64,000 nt of DNA from positions 62,001 through 126,000 of the forward strand of contig CAWIMD010000002.1 of assembly GCA_963837165.1 (NCBI GenBank), in the 5' to 3' direction. The notes under the pieces are model-generated. The model was not told where the DNA came from, ran no database searches, and was given only the letters and a program-made list of their open reading frames with translations. Positions 45,175 to 57,006 of the stretch are shown piece after piece (position 1 is the first letter of the stretch; each line of letters begins with the position of its first letter). Both the position numbers and the translations under genes were made by a program. Origin of the DNA: JAENWD01 sp963837165. GTDB taxonomy: Bacteria > Acidobacteriota > Vicinamibacteria > Vicinamibacterales > JAENWD01.

Positions 45175-46545
45175 ATGGCGCCGCAGCGAAAAATCGACGT
45201 CGTCCTGGACTCGGTCCGGCGGTTGCTGCGGATTGGCGCGACGGCAAACCTGTTCAATCTGCTTCAGAAGCAGCACCCCGCCGACCTGGCGCAGGTGCTC
45301 GCCGAGCTGCCGGAACGGGACCGCCGGGCGGCGTTTGCCGTCCTGGGCGAGCGGAGCCCCAAGCTCGCGATGGAAGCCGTCGCGGAGCTCGGTCCCGAGG
45401 GCGGCGCGCAGCTTCTCTCGGACCGGCCCGCCGAGGAAATCGCAAAGCTCATTCAGGAGATCGCCTCCGACGACGCGGCGGCCCTCGTGGACTACCTGCC
45501 CGAGGAGCTGTCGAGCGCCGTGCTCGAGTTGATGCGCCCGAAGGAGTCGGGCCAGGTCGAGAACCTCCTCGAGTACCCCGAGAAGACCGCCGGGCGCATC
45601 ATGAACCCGAACGTCTTCGCCCTCTCGGAGGACCTCACGGTGGGCGAGGCGATTTCGGCGCTGCAGGCCGCGCGCGACGTCGAGATGGTGTTCTACCTGT
45701 ACGTGGTGGACGCGCGCCGCCACCTGGTCGGCGTCACCTCGCTGCGGCGGCTGCTGCTCGTGTCGCCCGAGACGCCCCTCAAGCGGATCATGACGCCAGA
45801 GGTCACCAGCGTCCGCGTGGACACCGATCAGGAGGAAGCCGCCCGGCTGGTCGCCTCGTACAACCTCCTCGCGATCCCGGTTGTCGACGAGGAGAGCAAG
45901 CTCGTGGGCGTCGTCACGGTGGACGACGTCATCGACGTCATCAAGGACGAGGCCACCGAGGACATCTACCGCCTGGCCGGCGTGAGCGGCGACGAGCGGG
46001 TGTTCACGCCGCCGCTCGAGTCGCTCCGGATGCGGATGCCCTGGCTCATCGTCAACCTGGGCACCGCGTTCCTGGCGGCGGCCGTGGTCGGCATGTTCGA
46101 GGGCGCGATCGGGAAGGTGACCGCGCTGGCGATCTTCATGCCCATCGTGGCGGGGATGGGCGGCAACGCCGCCACGCAGACGCTCACGGTCATCGTCCGC
46201 GGGCTCGCGCTCGGCGAGCTGACCTGGGCGAATGCCCGGCAGGCGCTGGTCAAGGAGCTGGCGGTTGGCCTGACCAACGGCCTGGCCACCGGCACCATCG
46301 CCGCCGGTATCGCGATCCTGTTCCGGGGCAGCCCGATGATCGGCCTGCTGCTGGGTGCGGCGATGGTGATCAACCTGTGCGTGGCGGCCGCGGCCGGCAC
46401 GCTGATCCCGCTCGGGCTGAAGGCGCTGAAGGTGGACCCGGCGCTGGCCTCCGCGGTGTTCATCACCACGTTCACCGACGTGGCCGGCTTCGCCTCGTTC
46501 CTGGGCCTGGCCACGCTGTTTCTCCGGTATCTGCAGCCGGGGTAG
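45175..46545 (+). CDS. mgtE: Magnesium transporter MgtE
   Basis: A 456-residue channel. The N domain (HPADLAQVLAELPERDRRAA), a CBS pair (GRIMNPNVFALSEDLTVGEA ... IMTPEVTSVRVDTDQEEAAR, IPVVDEESKLVGVVTVDDVI) and the plug helix are followed by five membrane helices containing MPIVAGMGGNAATQTLTVIV, the conserved pore motif. Cytosolic Mg2+ closes the channel through the N and CBS domains. ATG 45175 is used; TTG 45169 is an alternative. No M-box riboswitch is recognised in the upstream 100 bp. Confidence 0.94.
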   Translation: MAPQRKIDVVLDSVRRLLRIGATANLFNLLQKQHPADLAQVLAELPERDRRAAFAVLGERSPKLAMEAVAELGPEGGAQLLSDRPAEEIAKLIQEIASDDAAALVDYLPEELSSAVLELMRPKESGQVENLLEYPEKTAGRIMNPNVFALSEDLTVGEAISALQAARDVEMVFYLYVVDARRHLVGVTSLRRLLLVSPETPLKRIMTPEVTSVRVDTDQEEAARLVASYNLLAIPVVDEESKLVGVVTVDDVIDVIKDEATEDIYRLAGVSGDERVFTPPLESLRMRMPWLIVNLGTAFLAAAVVGMFEGAIGKVTALAIFMPIVAGMGGNAATQTLTVIVRGLALGELTWANARQALVKELAVGLTNGLATGTIAAGIAILFRGSPMIGLLLGAAMVINLCVAAAAGTLIPLGLKALKVDPALASAVFITTFTDVAGFASFLGLATLFLRYLQPG

Positions 46546-46571
46546 AATACGGAGATTTTGGCCCCCGCGCC

Positions 46572-47337
46572 ATGCCGCTCTATACCGCCGAGGCGCTGGT
46601 GCTGCGCACCTACAAGCTCGGCGAAGCCGACCGGATCGTCGTCTTCCTGACCGCGGATCGCGGGAAGAAGCGGGGCGTGGCGAAAAGCGCACGGCGGCCG
46701 CGGTCGCGGTTCGTCGGTGCGCTGGAGCCGCTCACGCACGTCCGGGTCGCCTACTTCGAGAAGGAGACCCGCGAGCTGGTGAGCCTGAACTACGCCGAGA
46801 CGGTGCGGTCGCCGATGGCGGCCTCCGGGGAGTCGATCGGCTACGCCAGCTACTTCGCGGAGCTACTCGACGAGTGGGCGCCGGCCGACGGGCCGAACGA
46901 GACGCTCTACCGGCTGGGCGCGTCCGTGCTGGACGCGCTGGCGGAGGGAGGCGGCGCGGACCGGCTGGCACGGTACTTCGAGGTACTGGCTGCTCCGGCT
47001 CGAGGGCGTCTACCCGCCGCACCTGGCCTGCCACCAGTGCGGCGCCCGGTTTGCCGCGCAGGCGGCCGCCGGTGCGTGGTTCTCGCCGACCGACGGCGTG
47101 CTGACGTGCGGGCCCTGCGCCGACGGGGGACACCACGCGGGCACGGAGCTGTCGCCGGGCGCGCTGGCGTTCCTGGCGGCCGCGCGGCAGCGGGGTCCGG
47201 CGGAGATGGGCACGGCCGACGTGGCGCCCGCGGTGCTCGCCGAGCTCGAGCGGCTGCACCGGGCCCTGATGGCCCGGCATCTGGAGCGGGAGCTGAAGTC
47301 GCCGCGCGTGCTGCGACAGCTGGGCATTGATCATTGA
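46572..47337 (+). CDS. recO: DNA repair protein RecO (one frameshift)
   Basis: RecO loads RecA at gaps with RecF and RecR. The OB-fold N-terminus is TAEALVLRTYKLGEADRIVV with KKRGVAKSARRPRSRFVGAL. After RYFE an extra G near 46983 shifts the frame; reading on from 46984 gives YWLLRLEGVYPPHLACHQCG, a complete zinc motif (CHQCG ... CGPC) and a normal C-terminus. Corrected length is about 254 residues. The extra base extends a short G run, so a sequence error is likely. The last residues (GIDH) lie in the ATTGACG array. Confidence 0.9.
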
Positions 47338-47365
47338 CGATTGATGATTGACGATTGACGATTGG
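47326..47365. repeat. ATTGACG tandem array between recO and glyQ
   Basis: Units ATTGACG, ATTGATG and ATTGATC. It is the reverse complement relative of the array at 36433-36466. It contains the recO stop and the TTG codons used as possible glyQ starts. Confidence 0.85.
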
Positions 47366-48272
47366 CGGCGACACCGCGTTGACCTTCCAGGATCTCATCT
47401 TCAAGCTCTCGCAGTTCTGGGCCGCCAATGGCTGCCTGGTGCAGCAGCCGCTCGACCTCGAGGTCGGCGCCGGCACGTCGCATCCCGAGACCCTGCTGCG
47501 CGTCCTGGGCCCGGCGCACTGGAATGTCGCCTACGTCCAGCCGTCGCGCCGTCCGGATGACGGGCGCTTCGGACAGAACCCGAACCGGCTGTTCAAGCAC
47601 CACCAGCTCCAGGTGATCCTGAAGCCGTCGCCCGACGAGGTGCAGCACCTGTACCTGCAGTCGCTGGAATCGTGCGGGATCAACCCCCGGCAGCACGACG
47701 TGCGCTTCGAGGAGGACAACTGGGAATCGCCCACGCTGGGCGCGTGGGGCATCGGCTGGCAGGTGATGTTCGACGGGCTGGAGATCACGCAGTTCACGTA
47801 TTTCCAGCAGGTGGGCGGCATCGACCTGGCGCCCATTGCCTGCGAGATCACCTACGGCCTCGAGCGCATCGCGATGGCGCTCCAGCGCGTGAACGACGTG
47901 TACGACCTCGAGTGGGCGCCCGGCGTGAAGTACCGCGAGGTGCGGCTCCGCGAGGAGATCGAGCAGTCGAAGTACGTGTTCGGGCAGGTCGAGGGCGTCT
48001 CGCCCGCCGAGTTCGCGGCGCACCACCGGGACCTCTTCGAGCGGCACTACACGTTCTGCGGGAAGCTCCTCGCCTCGGGCCTCGTCTGGCCGGCGCTCGA
48101 GGAGTGCCTCAAGTGCTCCCACCTGTTCAACATTCTCGACAGCAGCGGCAGCATCGGCGTGACCGAGCGCACGGCCTACGTGCTGCGGGTCCGGCAGCTC
48201 GCGGTCGCGATCGCGAAAGCGTATGTGGACGGGCTGACGCCGGTGGACAGTGCAGTAGGCAGCAGGCAGTAG
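47355..48272 (+). CDS. glyQ: Glycyl-tRNA synthetase alpha subunit
   Basis: A protein of up to 305 residues, the class II catalytic subunit of the two-subunit enzyme. TFQDLIFKLSQFWAANGCLV, QQPLDLEVGAGTSHPETLLR, PDDGRFGQNPNRLFKHHQLQ (motif 2) and ITYGLERIAMALQRV (motif 3) are present. No ATG is near: TTG 47355, inside the repeat array, or TTG 47379 would be the start. The C-terminal residues also run into a GCAGTAG array that contains the stop codon. Confidence 0.93.
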   Translation: MTIGGDTALTFQDLIFKLSQFWAANGCLVQQPLDLEVGAGTSHPETLLRVLGPAHWNVAYVQPSRRPDDGRFGQNPNRLFKHHQLQVILKPSPDEVQHLYLQSLESCGINPRQHDVRFEEDNWESPTLGAWGIGWQVMFDGLEITQFTYFQQVGGIDLAPIACEITYGLERIAMALQRVNDVYDLEWAPGVKYREVRLREEIEQSKYVFGQVEGVSPAEFAAHHRDLFERHYTFCGKLLASGLVWPALEECLKCSHLFNILDSSGSIGVTERTAYVLRVRQLAVAIAKAYVDGLTPVDSAVGSRQ

Positions 48273-48294
48273 GCAGTAGGCAGCAGGCAGCAGG
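48252..48294. repeat. GCAGTAG / GCAGCAG tandem array between glyQ and glyS
   Basis: Six copies of a 7 bp unit. The glyQ stop TAG (48270-48272) is one of its TAG words. It occupies the spacer up to 15 bp before the glyS start. Confidence 0.9.
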
Positions 48295-48309
48295 TTCGGC
48301 CGGAACGGA

Positions 48310-50572
48310 ATGGACAGAGAACTGCTCATCGAGATCGGCGTCGAGGAGGTCCCCGCCAGCTGGCTGCCCGGCCTGACCGCGCAGCTGGCGACGGTGGCGG
48401 CCGCCGAGCTGCAGTCCGCGCGCCTCGAGATCGACGGGCCGGTCGATTCGTGGACGACGCCGCGGCGGCTGACGGTGCGCGTGGGCCGGGTGGCCGAGCG
48501 GCAGACCGATCTCGAGGAGCTCGTGACCGGTCCGCCCGTCGCGGCCGCGCGCGGCGCCGACGGGCAGCCGACCTCCGCCGCGCTGGGCTTCGCGCGGAAG
48601 CACGGCGTGGAGGTCGCCGATCTCGAGGAGACCGACTCGCCGCGCGGCCGGTATCTCGCCTACCGCAGGCGACAGCGGGGGAGGGCCGCCGTGGACGCGC
48701 TCCCCACCGTGATGACGGGCCTGCTCCGCGGACTGACGTTCCCGAGGCACATGCGCTGGGACGCCTACCTGGACGACGGCAGGGGCGATCTCACCTTCGG
48801 GCGCCCGATCCGCTGGCTGCTGTTCCTGTACGGCGGCCGCGTCGTGCCCTTCGAGATCCGCCGCACCGAGCTGGCGCAGGCGCCGCTCGTCCAGGAGGTG
48901 CGGTCGGCCGCCATGACCTACGGCCACCGCTTCCTGACCACGAGCGGCCGCGCGGGGCGCGCCGTGAAGGTCAAGACGTTCGACGACTACAAGGCGCGGC
49001 TCCTCGAGCACTTCGTGGTCCTCGAGCGCGAGGATCGCCGCGAGCGCATCGTCCGCGAGCTCGACGTCCACGCCGGACGCCTGGGCGGGCGGGTGCACCG
49101 GGCCGCCGCGGGCCAGGCGCTGCTCGACGAGGTGCCGGATCTGGTCGAGTGGCCGTCGGTGGTCCCCGGGATGTTCCCGGCCGAGTTCCTCTCGCTGCCC
49201 GAGGAAGTCCTGACGACCACGATGATTCACCACCAGCACTACTTCCCCGTGGTGGACGAACACGGCCGGCTGAAGCCGGCCTTTCTCGCGGTCACGAACG
49301 TGGAAGTCGAGCGGCCCGAGCTCATCAGCCGCAACGCCGAGCGCGTCCTGACCGCCCGGCTGCGCGACGCGCAGTTCTTCTGGGAGGCGGATCGCCGCGT
49401 GCGGCTCGCCGACCGCATCGACCGGCTCGACACGATCCTCTTCCACAAGAAGCTCGGGAGCTACAAGGGCAAGGCCCTGCGCCTCGAGGCGCTGGCGGCC
49501 TGGATTGCCCGCGAGGCCCTGGGCTGCTCCGCCGAAGCCGAGGCAGCCGCGGAGGCGGGCCGGCTCGCGAAGGCGGATTCTGGCCAGCGACATGGTCCGC
49601 GAGCTCACGGAGCTCCAGGGGACCATGGGCGGGATCTACGCCCGGGAGGAAGGACGTCCCGAGGCGGTGTGGAAGGCGATCGCGCTCCACTACCTGCCGG
49701 CGGCCGCGGACGCGTCGGCGCCGCCCACCAGCGGCGATCTTGGCGGGGCGGCCGCGAGCTGGGCGGCGGTGTCGCTCGCCGACAAGCTGGACACGCTCGT
49801 GGGCCTGTTCGCCGTGGGCGAACGGCCCACCGGATCCCGCGACCCGTTCGGGCTCCGGCGCCAGGCGCACGGGCTGTTCAAGCTGCTCGTGGACCTTCCC
49901 GCGGTGACCGGCCTCACCGCCCGTCCGACCCTCGGCGCGCTCCTCGACGGAGCGGCCCGCGAGCTGGCCGCGCAGGGCGTGATCCTGGGCGGCGAAGCGC
50001 AGGCGGCGCTCACGGCCTTCCTCACCGAGCGGCTGACGTTCGTGCTCGAGCAGCGCGGCTACGACGTGCGCAACGTGCGCTCGGTCCTGGCCGGACGGGA
50101 CGTCGGCGAGGTCAGCCCGACTGACGCCAGGCGCAAGCTGGAGGTGCTGCCCGAGTACGTGGGCACCCCGGAGTTCCAGCAGCTGGCGGTCGCCTTCAAG
50201 CGCGTGAAGAACATCGCGCGGGAGGCCGACGGCGCGGTGGCGGGGGGGTCCGACCCCGGCGCGGGCGTACTCGTATTGGGGCCAGACCTCGATGGCCGCC
50301 TCGTCGAGCCGGCCGAGCAGGCGCTCGTCGCCGAGCTCGAGCGCCGCCGGCCCGTCATCGAGCAACTGCTCGTTGCCGGCGACAACTACCGGCGGGCGTT
50401 TGCCGAGGCGGCCGCCTTTGGTCCGTTCGTGGACCGCTTCTTCTCGGAGGTGTTCGTGATGGTGGAGGATCGCGCGCTGCGCGAGGCCCGTCTGCGCCTG
50501 ATGCAGCGGCTCGAGCGGCTCATCCTGCGCCTCGCCGACATCTCGGAGATCGTTTCTCAACCGGAGTCGTAA
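48310..50572 (+). CDS. glyS: Glycyl-tRNA synthetase beta subunit (one frameshift)
   Basis: The tRNA-binding beta subunit, about 753 residues when corrected. It starts MDRELLIEIGVEEVPASWLP and includes MRWDAYLDDGRGDLTFGRPI, VVDEHGRLKPAFLAVTNVE and HKKLGSYKGKALRLEALAAW. An extra T at 49579 (GCGGATTCTGG for GCGGATCTGG) breaks the frame; afterwards the family motif LASDMVRELTELQGTMGGIY and the C-terminal anticodon-binding part (VKRVKNIAR-type, VMVEDRALREARLRLMQRLE) continue normally. As an essential gene it must be intact in the cell, so the shift is almost certainly a sequence error. Confidence 0.92.
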
Positions 50573-50578
50573 CCAACC

Positions 50579-53389
<2,811 letters not shown>

Positions 53390-53438
53390 ACGGGCGGTTA
53401 CGGGCCACCAGTCCGGGAGGGAGCCAGCAGCCGCGCGT

Positions 53439-54410
53439 ATGCTGACCGTCTTCGTGCATCGGAACGGCGAGACACACCGGGTCGACGCGGTCGACCCGGC
53501 GTGGCTGTCCCAGGCCGGCCAGGTGTCGTTCTGGGTCGATCTCGCCGCGCCCACGCCGGAGGAGATCCAGCACATCCTCGCGGGGATCTTCCGGTTCCAC
53601 CCGCTCGCGATCGAGGACGCCGCTGCCAACGTCCACCACCCCAAGATCGAGCCGTACGACGGGTACCTGTACCTGATCCTGCACGGCATCGACTACCGCA
53701 AGTCCGAGACCGCCTTCGCCACGCACGACACGGACTTCTTTCTCGGGCCCAACTACCTCGTGACGGTGCACGACGGGCAGACCCGCAGCGTGTCGGCCAT
53801 GTACGACGTCTGCGGGCGCAACAACAACGTCCTCGGCGAGGGCCCGGCCGCGCTCATGCACCGGATCATCGACCGGATGGTGGACAACTACCGCCCCGAG
53901 GTGGAAGAGCTCGAGCAGTGGCTGGACGAGCTCGAGAACGAGGTGTTCGAGCAGCCCCGCAGCGATCTCGTCCGCGAGATCCTGGCCGTGAAGCGGGACG
54001 TCACGGGCCTGCGGCGCATCGCCCTGCCGCAGCGTGACGCGGTGGGCCGGCTGGCCCGGCGCGAGTTCCCCGTGATCACCGAGGAGCTCGCGTACCGCTT
54101 CCGCGACGTCTACGACGACCTGGTCCGGATCGCCGACGAAGCGCTGCTGTTCCAGGACCGGGTCACCAGCATCCTCGAGGCGCACCTGTCCAACGTGTCG
54201 TACCGGCTGAACCAGGTCATGAAGGTGCTGACGGTGATCACGCTGATCTTCATGCCGTTGACGCTGGTCGCGGGGCTGTACGGCATGAACATGCACCTGC
54301 CCGGCGTCTCCAGCCCTGACAATCCCAGGCCGTTCTGGTGGCTGCTCGCCGGGATGACCGTGACCGTGGCCGTGATGCTCTGGATCTTCAGGCGTCGCGA
54401 CTGGCTCTGA
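53439..54410 (+). CDS. corA: CorA-family magnesium/cobalt transporter
   Basis: A 323-residue pentameric channel subunit. The cytoplasmic domain (FWVDLAAPTPEEIQHILAGI, FHPLAIEDAAANVHHPKIEP) is followed by a long helix and two membrane helices. The pore signature lies in LTLVAGLYGMNMHLPG (GMN motif), and the C-terminus is the basic RRRDWL. It is 6 bp from mutL. Confidence 0.94.
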   Translation: MLTVFVHRNGETHRVDAVDPAWLSQAGQVSFWVDLAAPTPEEIQHILAGIFRFHPLAIEDAAANVHHPKIEPYDGYLYLILHGIDYRKSETAFATHDTDFFLGPNYLVTVHDGQTRSVSAMYDVCGRNNNVLGEGPAALMHRIIDRMVDNYRPEVEELEQWLDELENEVFEQPRSDLVREILAVKRDVTGLRRIALPQRDAVGRLARREFPVITEELAYRFRDVYDDLVRIADEALLFQDRVTSILEAHLSNVSYRLNQVMKVLTVITLIFMPLTLVAGLYGMNMHLPGVSSPDNPRPFWWLLAGMTVTVAVMLWIFRRRDWL

Positions 54411-54415
54411 CGTCC

Positions 54416-56212
54416 ATGACCAGCGGCGACCGCATCCGCCAGCTGCCGCCCGAGCTGGCGAACCAGATCGCCGCCGGCGAGGTGGTGGAGCGGCCGGCGT
54501 CGATCGTCAAGGAGCTCGTCGAGAACAGCCTCGATGCCGGCGCCGGACGCATCACGATCGCGACCGAGTTCGGCGGCAAGCGCCTCATCCGCGTCGAAGA
54601 CGACGGCGAGGGGATGACCCCGGAGGACGCGCGCCTGGCCCTCGAGCGCCACGCCACGAGCAAGATCCGCACGTCGGACGACCTGGCGGCCATCGCGACG
54701 CTGGGGTTCCGCGGCGAGGCGCTGCCGTCGATCGCCTCGGTGTCCCACCTGACGTTGAGGACGCGTGCCCGCGGCGCCCTCGAGGGCACCGAGATCCGGG
54801 TGCACGGCGGCGTCGTCGGGTCGGTGACGCCCGCCGGCGCGCCAGAGGGCACGCGCATCGATGTCGAGGACCTGTTCTACAACCTGCCCGCCCGCCGCAA
54901 GTTCCTCAAGTCCGACGGCGCCGAGTCGGCACAAATCTCGCGCATCGTCACGCAGCTCGCGCTGAGCGCGCCCGCCACGGGCTTCTCGCTCGTGGCGGCC
55001 GGCCGGCGCGTGATCGAGTGCCCGCCGGCGGCGGGGCGGCTCGAGCGGCTGTTCCAACTCTACGGGGACCTGAGCGACCTCGTCGAGGTGCAGCGCGAGA
55101 CCGCCGGGCTGACCGTCATCGGGTACATCGCGCCGCTGGCGGAGACCGGCGCCCGGCGCGGGCCCCAGAACGTCTTCATCAACGGACGGCTGGTGAGGGA
55201 CCGGACGATCGCCCATGCCATTGCCGATGCGTACTCCGTGGCGTCGATCAAGGAACGGAGTCCGGAGGTTCACCTGTTCATCGCGATGCCGCTGGATCAG
55301 GTGGACGTCAACGTGCACCCGTCCAAGGCGGAGGTGCGCTTCCGCGAGCAGTCGCTCGTGCACGAGGTGATCCGGCGCGCGCTGACCGACGCGCTCGGCC
55401 GCGGTCCCGCCCCACCGCTGGTGCTGTCGCCCTCCAGCGTGCCCGCGGGTGGGCCGATCGGCGTGACGCTGCCGATCCCTGGCGTGCTCGCCGGGGGGTT
55501 CTACCCGAGCCGCTGGCGGCAGCCGGTGCCGTCGGCCGAGCCGTTGGGCTTCGCACCCGGCACCCCGCACCCCGCACCCGGCACCGCACCCAGCACCCAG
55601 CACCCAGCACCCGGCACTTCGCCGCATGCTGTCTTCACCCCCCTCATGCCCCTCGGCCAGTTCCGCGACACCTTCATCGTCGCGGTGGACGCGGAGGGGA
55701 TCGCGATCATCGACCAGCACGTGGCGCACGAGCGCGTGCTCTACGAGCGCACGCTCGAACGGCTGACGACCGGCCGGGTCGAGAGCCAGCGCCTGCTCGT
55801 GCCGATGCTCGTGGAGCTGGCGGCCGGCGCCCGCCAGGCGCTGGTCGGGCGCGCGGCGGATCTCGACCGCCTGGGCTTCGACGTCGAGGAGTTCGGCGGT
55901 GATGCGGTGCGCGTGAGCGCCGTGCCGGCCCTGCTGGGCGTGGAAGCGGCCGCCTCCACGCTGCGCGCCCTCGCCGACGATCTCGAAGGGATCGATCGGG
56001 GCAGCCCGGCCGAGGCCGCGCTGAAGCGGATGGCCGCCACCATCGCGTGCCACGCGGCGGTCAAGGCCAACGACCCGCTCACCTACGAGAAGATGGTGCA
56101 CATTCTCGAGGAACTGGCGGCGACGGCGTACTCGACGATCTGCCCGCACGGCCGCCCGGTCATGCTGCGGTTGACCCGCAGGGAGATTGAGCGGAATTTT
56201 CAGAGGATCTGA
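54416..56212 (+). CDS. mutL: DNA mismatch repair protein MutL
   Basis: A 598-residue protein. The GHKL ATPase domain has NQIAAGEVVERPASIVKELV, ENSLDAGAGRITIA, DDGEGMTPEDARLALERHAT and GFRGEALPSIASVS. The C-terminal dimerisation and endonuclease domain has IIDQHVAHERVLYE, matching DQH-x3-E-x4-E with Val for the usual Ala, and STICPHGRPVMLRL, so latent nicking activity is likely. The linker (about residues 379-401, TPHPAPGTAPSTQHPAPGTS) is encoded by a GCACCC array, so linker length may vary. Confidence 0.95.
   Translation: MTSGDRIRQLPPELANQIAAGEVVERPASIVKELVENSLDAGAGRITIATEFGGKRLIRVEDDGEGMTPEDARLALERHATSKIRTSDDLAAIATLGFRGEALPSIASVSHLTLRTRARGALEGTEIRVHGGVVGSVTPAGAPEGTRIDVEDLFYNLPARRKFLKSDGAESAQISRIVTQLALSAPATGFSLVAAGRRVIECPPAAGRLERLFQLYGDLSDLVEVQRETAGLTVIGYIAPLAETGARRGPQNVFINGRLVRDRTIAHAIADAYSVASIKERSPEVHLFIAMPLDQVDVNVHPSKAEVRFREQSLVHEVIRRALTDALGRGPAPPLVLSPSSVPAGGPIGVTLPIPGVLAGGFYPSRWRQPVPSAEPLGFAPGTPHPAPGTAPSTQHPAPGTSPHAVFTPLMPLGQFRDTFIVAVDAEGIAIIDQHVAHERVLYERTLERLTTGRVESQRLLVPMLVELAAGARQALVGRAADLDRLGFDVEEFGGDAVRVSAVPALLGVEAAASTLRALADDLEGIDRGSPAEAALKRMAATIACHAAVKANDPLTYEKMVHILEELAATAYSTICPHGRPVMLRLTRREIERNFQRI
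55554..55618 (+). repeat. CACCCGGCACCCC/CACCCAG array in mutL linker
   Basis: About nine copies of a 7 bp word (GCACCCG, GCACCCC, GCACCCA). It is in frame only because its total length fits; 7 bp units would shift the frame if copy number changed by other than three. Similar words are between sdhA and sdhB. Confidence 0.85.
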
Positions 56213-56213
56213 G

Positions 56214-56360
56214 CTGGTGCTGAAGGTGCTGAAGGTGCTGAAGGGTGCTGAGGGTGCGGTGCTGAAGGTGCTGAAGGTGCTGAAGGGTGCTGAAGGGTGC
56301 TGAGGCTGCGGTGCTGAGGGTGCTGACGGTGCTGACGGTGCTGACGGTGCTGACGGTGCG
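56214..56360. repeat. GGTGCTGAA/GGTGCTGAC array, left arm
   Basis: About fifteen units of 9-10 bp, changing from GGTGCTGAA to GGTGCTGAC, begin 2 bp after the mutL stop. The same unit in reverse complement (GTCAGCACC) forms the array at 56780-56985. The two flank the four-helix-bundle gene in inverted orientation. Confidence 0.92.
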
Positions 56361-56369
56361 GAGCACCCC

Positions 56370-56741
56370 TCAGAGTGAGGACCGCAGGCGAGTCGTTGCG
56401 ACGAGCGCTCGATAGGACAGATGCCGCAGGTCGGCGACCACGGCTGAATGCTGAGGGCGTCTGCGGGCCAGGGCGCCGAGGTGATTCTGCAGTTCCAGCA
56501 GCTCGCTGCGCGCCATGGTGAGGTAGCGGGCGAACTCACGGTGCGTGTATCGCCCGAAGCCTTCAGCGATGAGCGCGGCCGCCGACGACGCGGCATCCTG
56601 CAGCTGGTCGCGCAGGTCGCCGGTTCCCGCGAAGTTCCCAGTATCACAAATTTCACCGACCCGATCCCGAAGTTGCGCACATAACTGCCACGCGATCAAC
56701 TCTTCGAAGGTCTTGGCGCCCATGCGCTGGAGGCCGTGCAC
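56370..56741 (-). CDS. Four-helix bundle protein (S23/IVP-like)
   Basis: A 123-residue protein from GTG 56741, or 117 residues from ATG 56723. MGAKTFEELIAWQLCAQLRD, TGDLRDQLQDAASSAAALIA and EGFGRYTHREFARYLTMARS match the 'F..L..WQ.A..L', 'L..Q...AA.SI..NIAEG..R' and 'F..FL.IA.GS..EL' pattern of four-helix bundle proteins first known from 23S rRNA intervening sequences; avd proteins of diversity-generating retroelements share the fold. No reverse transcriptase is nearby. It lies between inverted 9 bp arrays. Confidence 0.85.
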   Translation of the reverse strand: MHGLQRMGAKTFEELIAWQLCAQLRDRVGEICDTGNFAGTGDLRDQLQDAASSAAALIAEGFGRYTHREFARYLTMARSELLELQNHLGALARRRPQHSAVVADLRHLSYRALVATTRLRSSL

Positions 56742-56779
56742 ATCTCGTTCCGCTGTTCGCGACGCCGGACGATCGGCAC

Positions 56780-56985
56780 GTTTGGCACCGTGAGCACCCG
56801 CACCGCCCGCACCGTCAGCACCCGCACCGTCAGCACCCGCACCGCCCGCACCGTCAGCACCCGCACCGCCCGCACCGTCAGCACCCGCACCGCCCGCACC
56901 GTCAGCACCCGCACCGTCAGCGCCGTCAGCACCGTCAGCACCGCACCGTCAGCACTCTCAGCACTCTCAGCACCTTCAGCACCGT
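56780..56985. repeat. GTCAGCACC array, right arm
   Basis: About twenty units, mixtures of GTCAGCACC and GCACCGCCC, with a higher-order repeat in the middle. The right end changes to TCTCAGCACC and TTCAGCACC, mirroring the GCTGAAGGT units of the left array. It ends about 20 bp before ltaE. Confidence 0.92.
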
Positions 56986-57006
56986 TCGCGATACGATATA
57001 TCCCCG

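Noticed and set aside
56370..56741. Diversity-generating retroelement (avd-like gene)
   Set aside because: No reverse transcriptase or template/variable repeat pair is seen; the gene fits the broader four-helix-bundle family.
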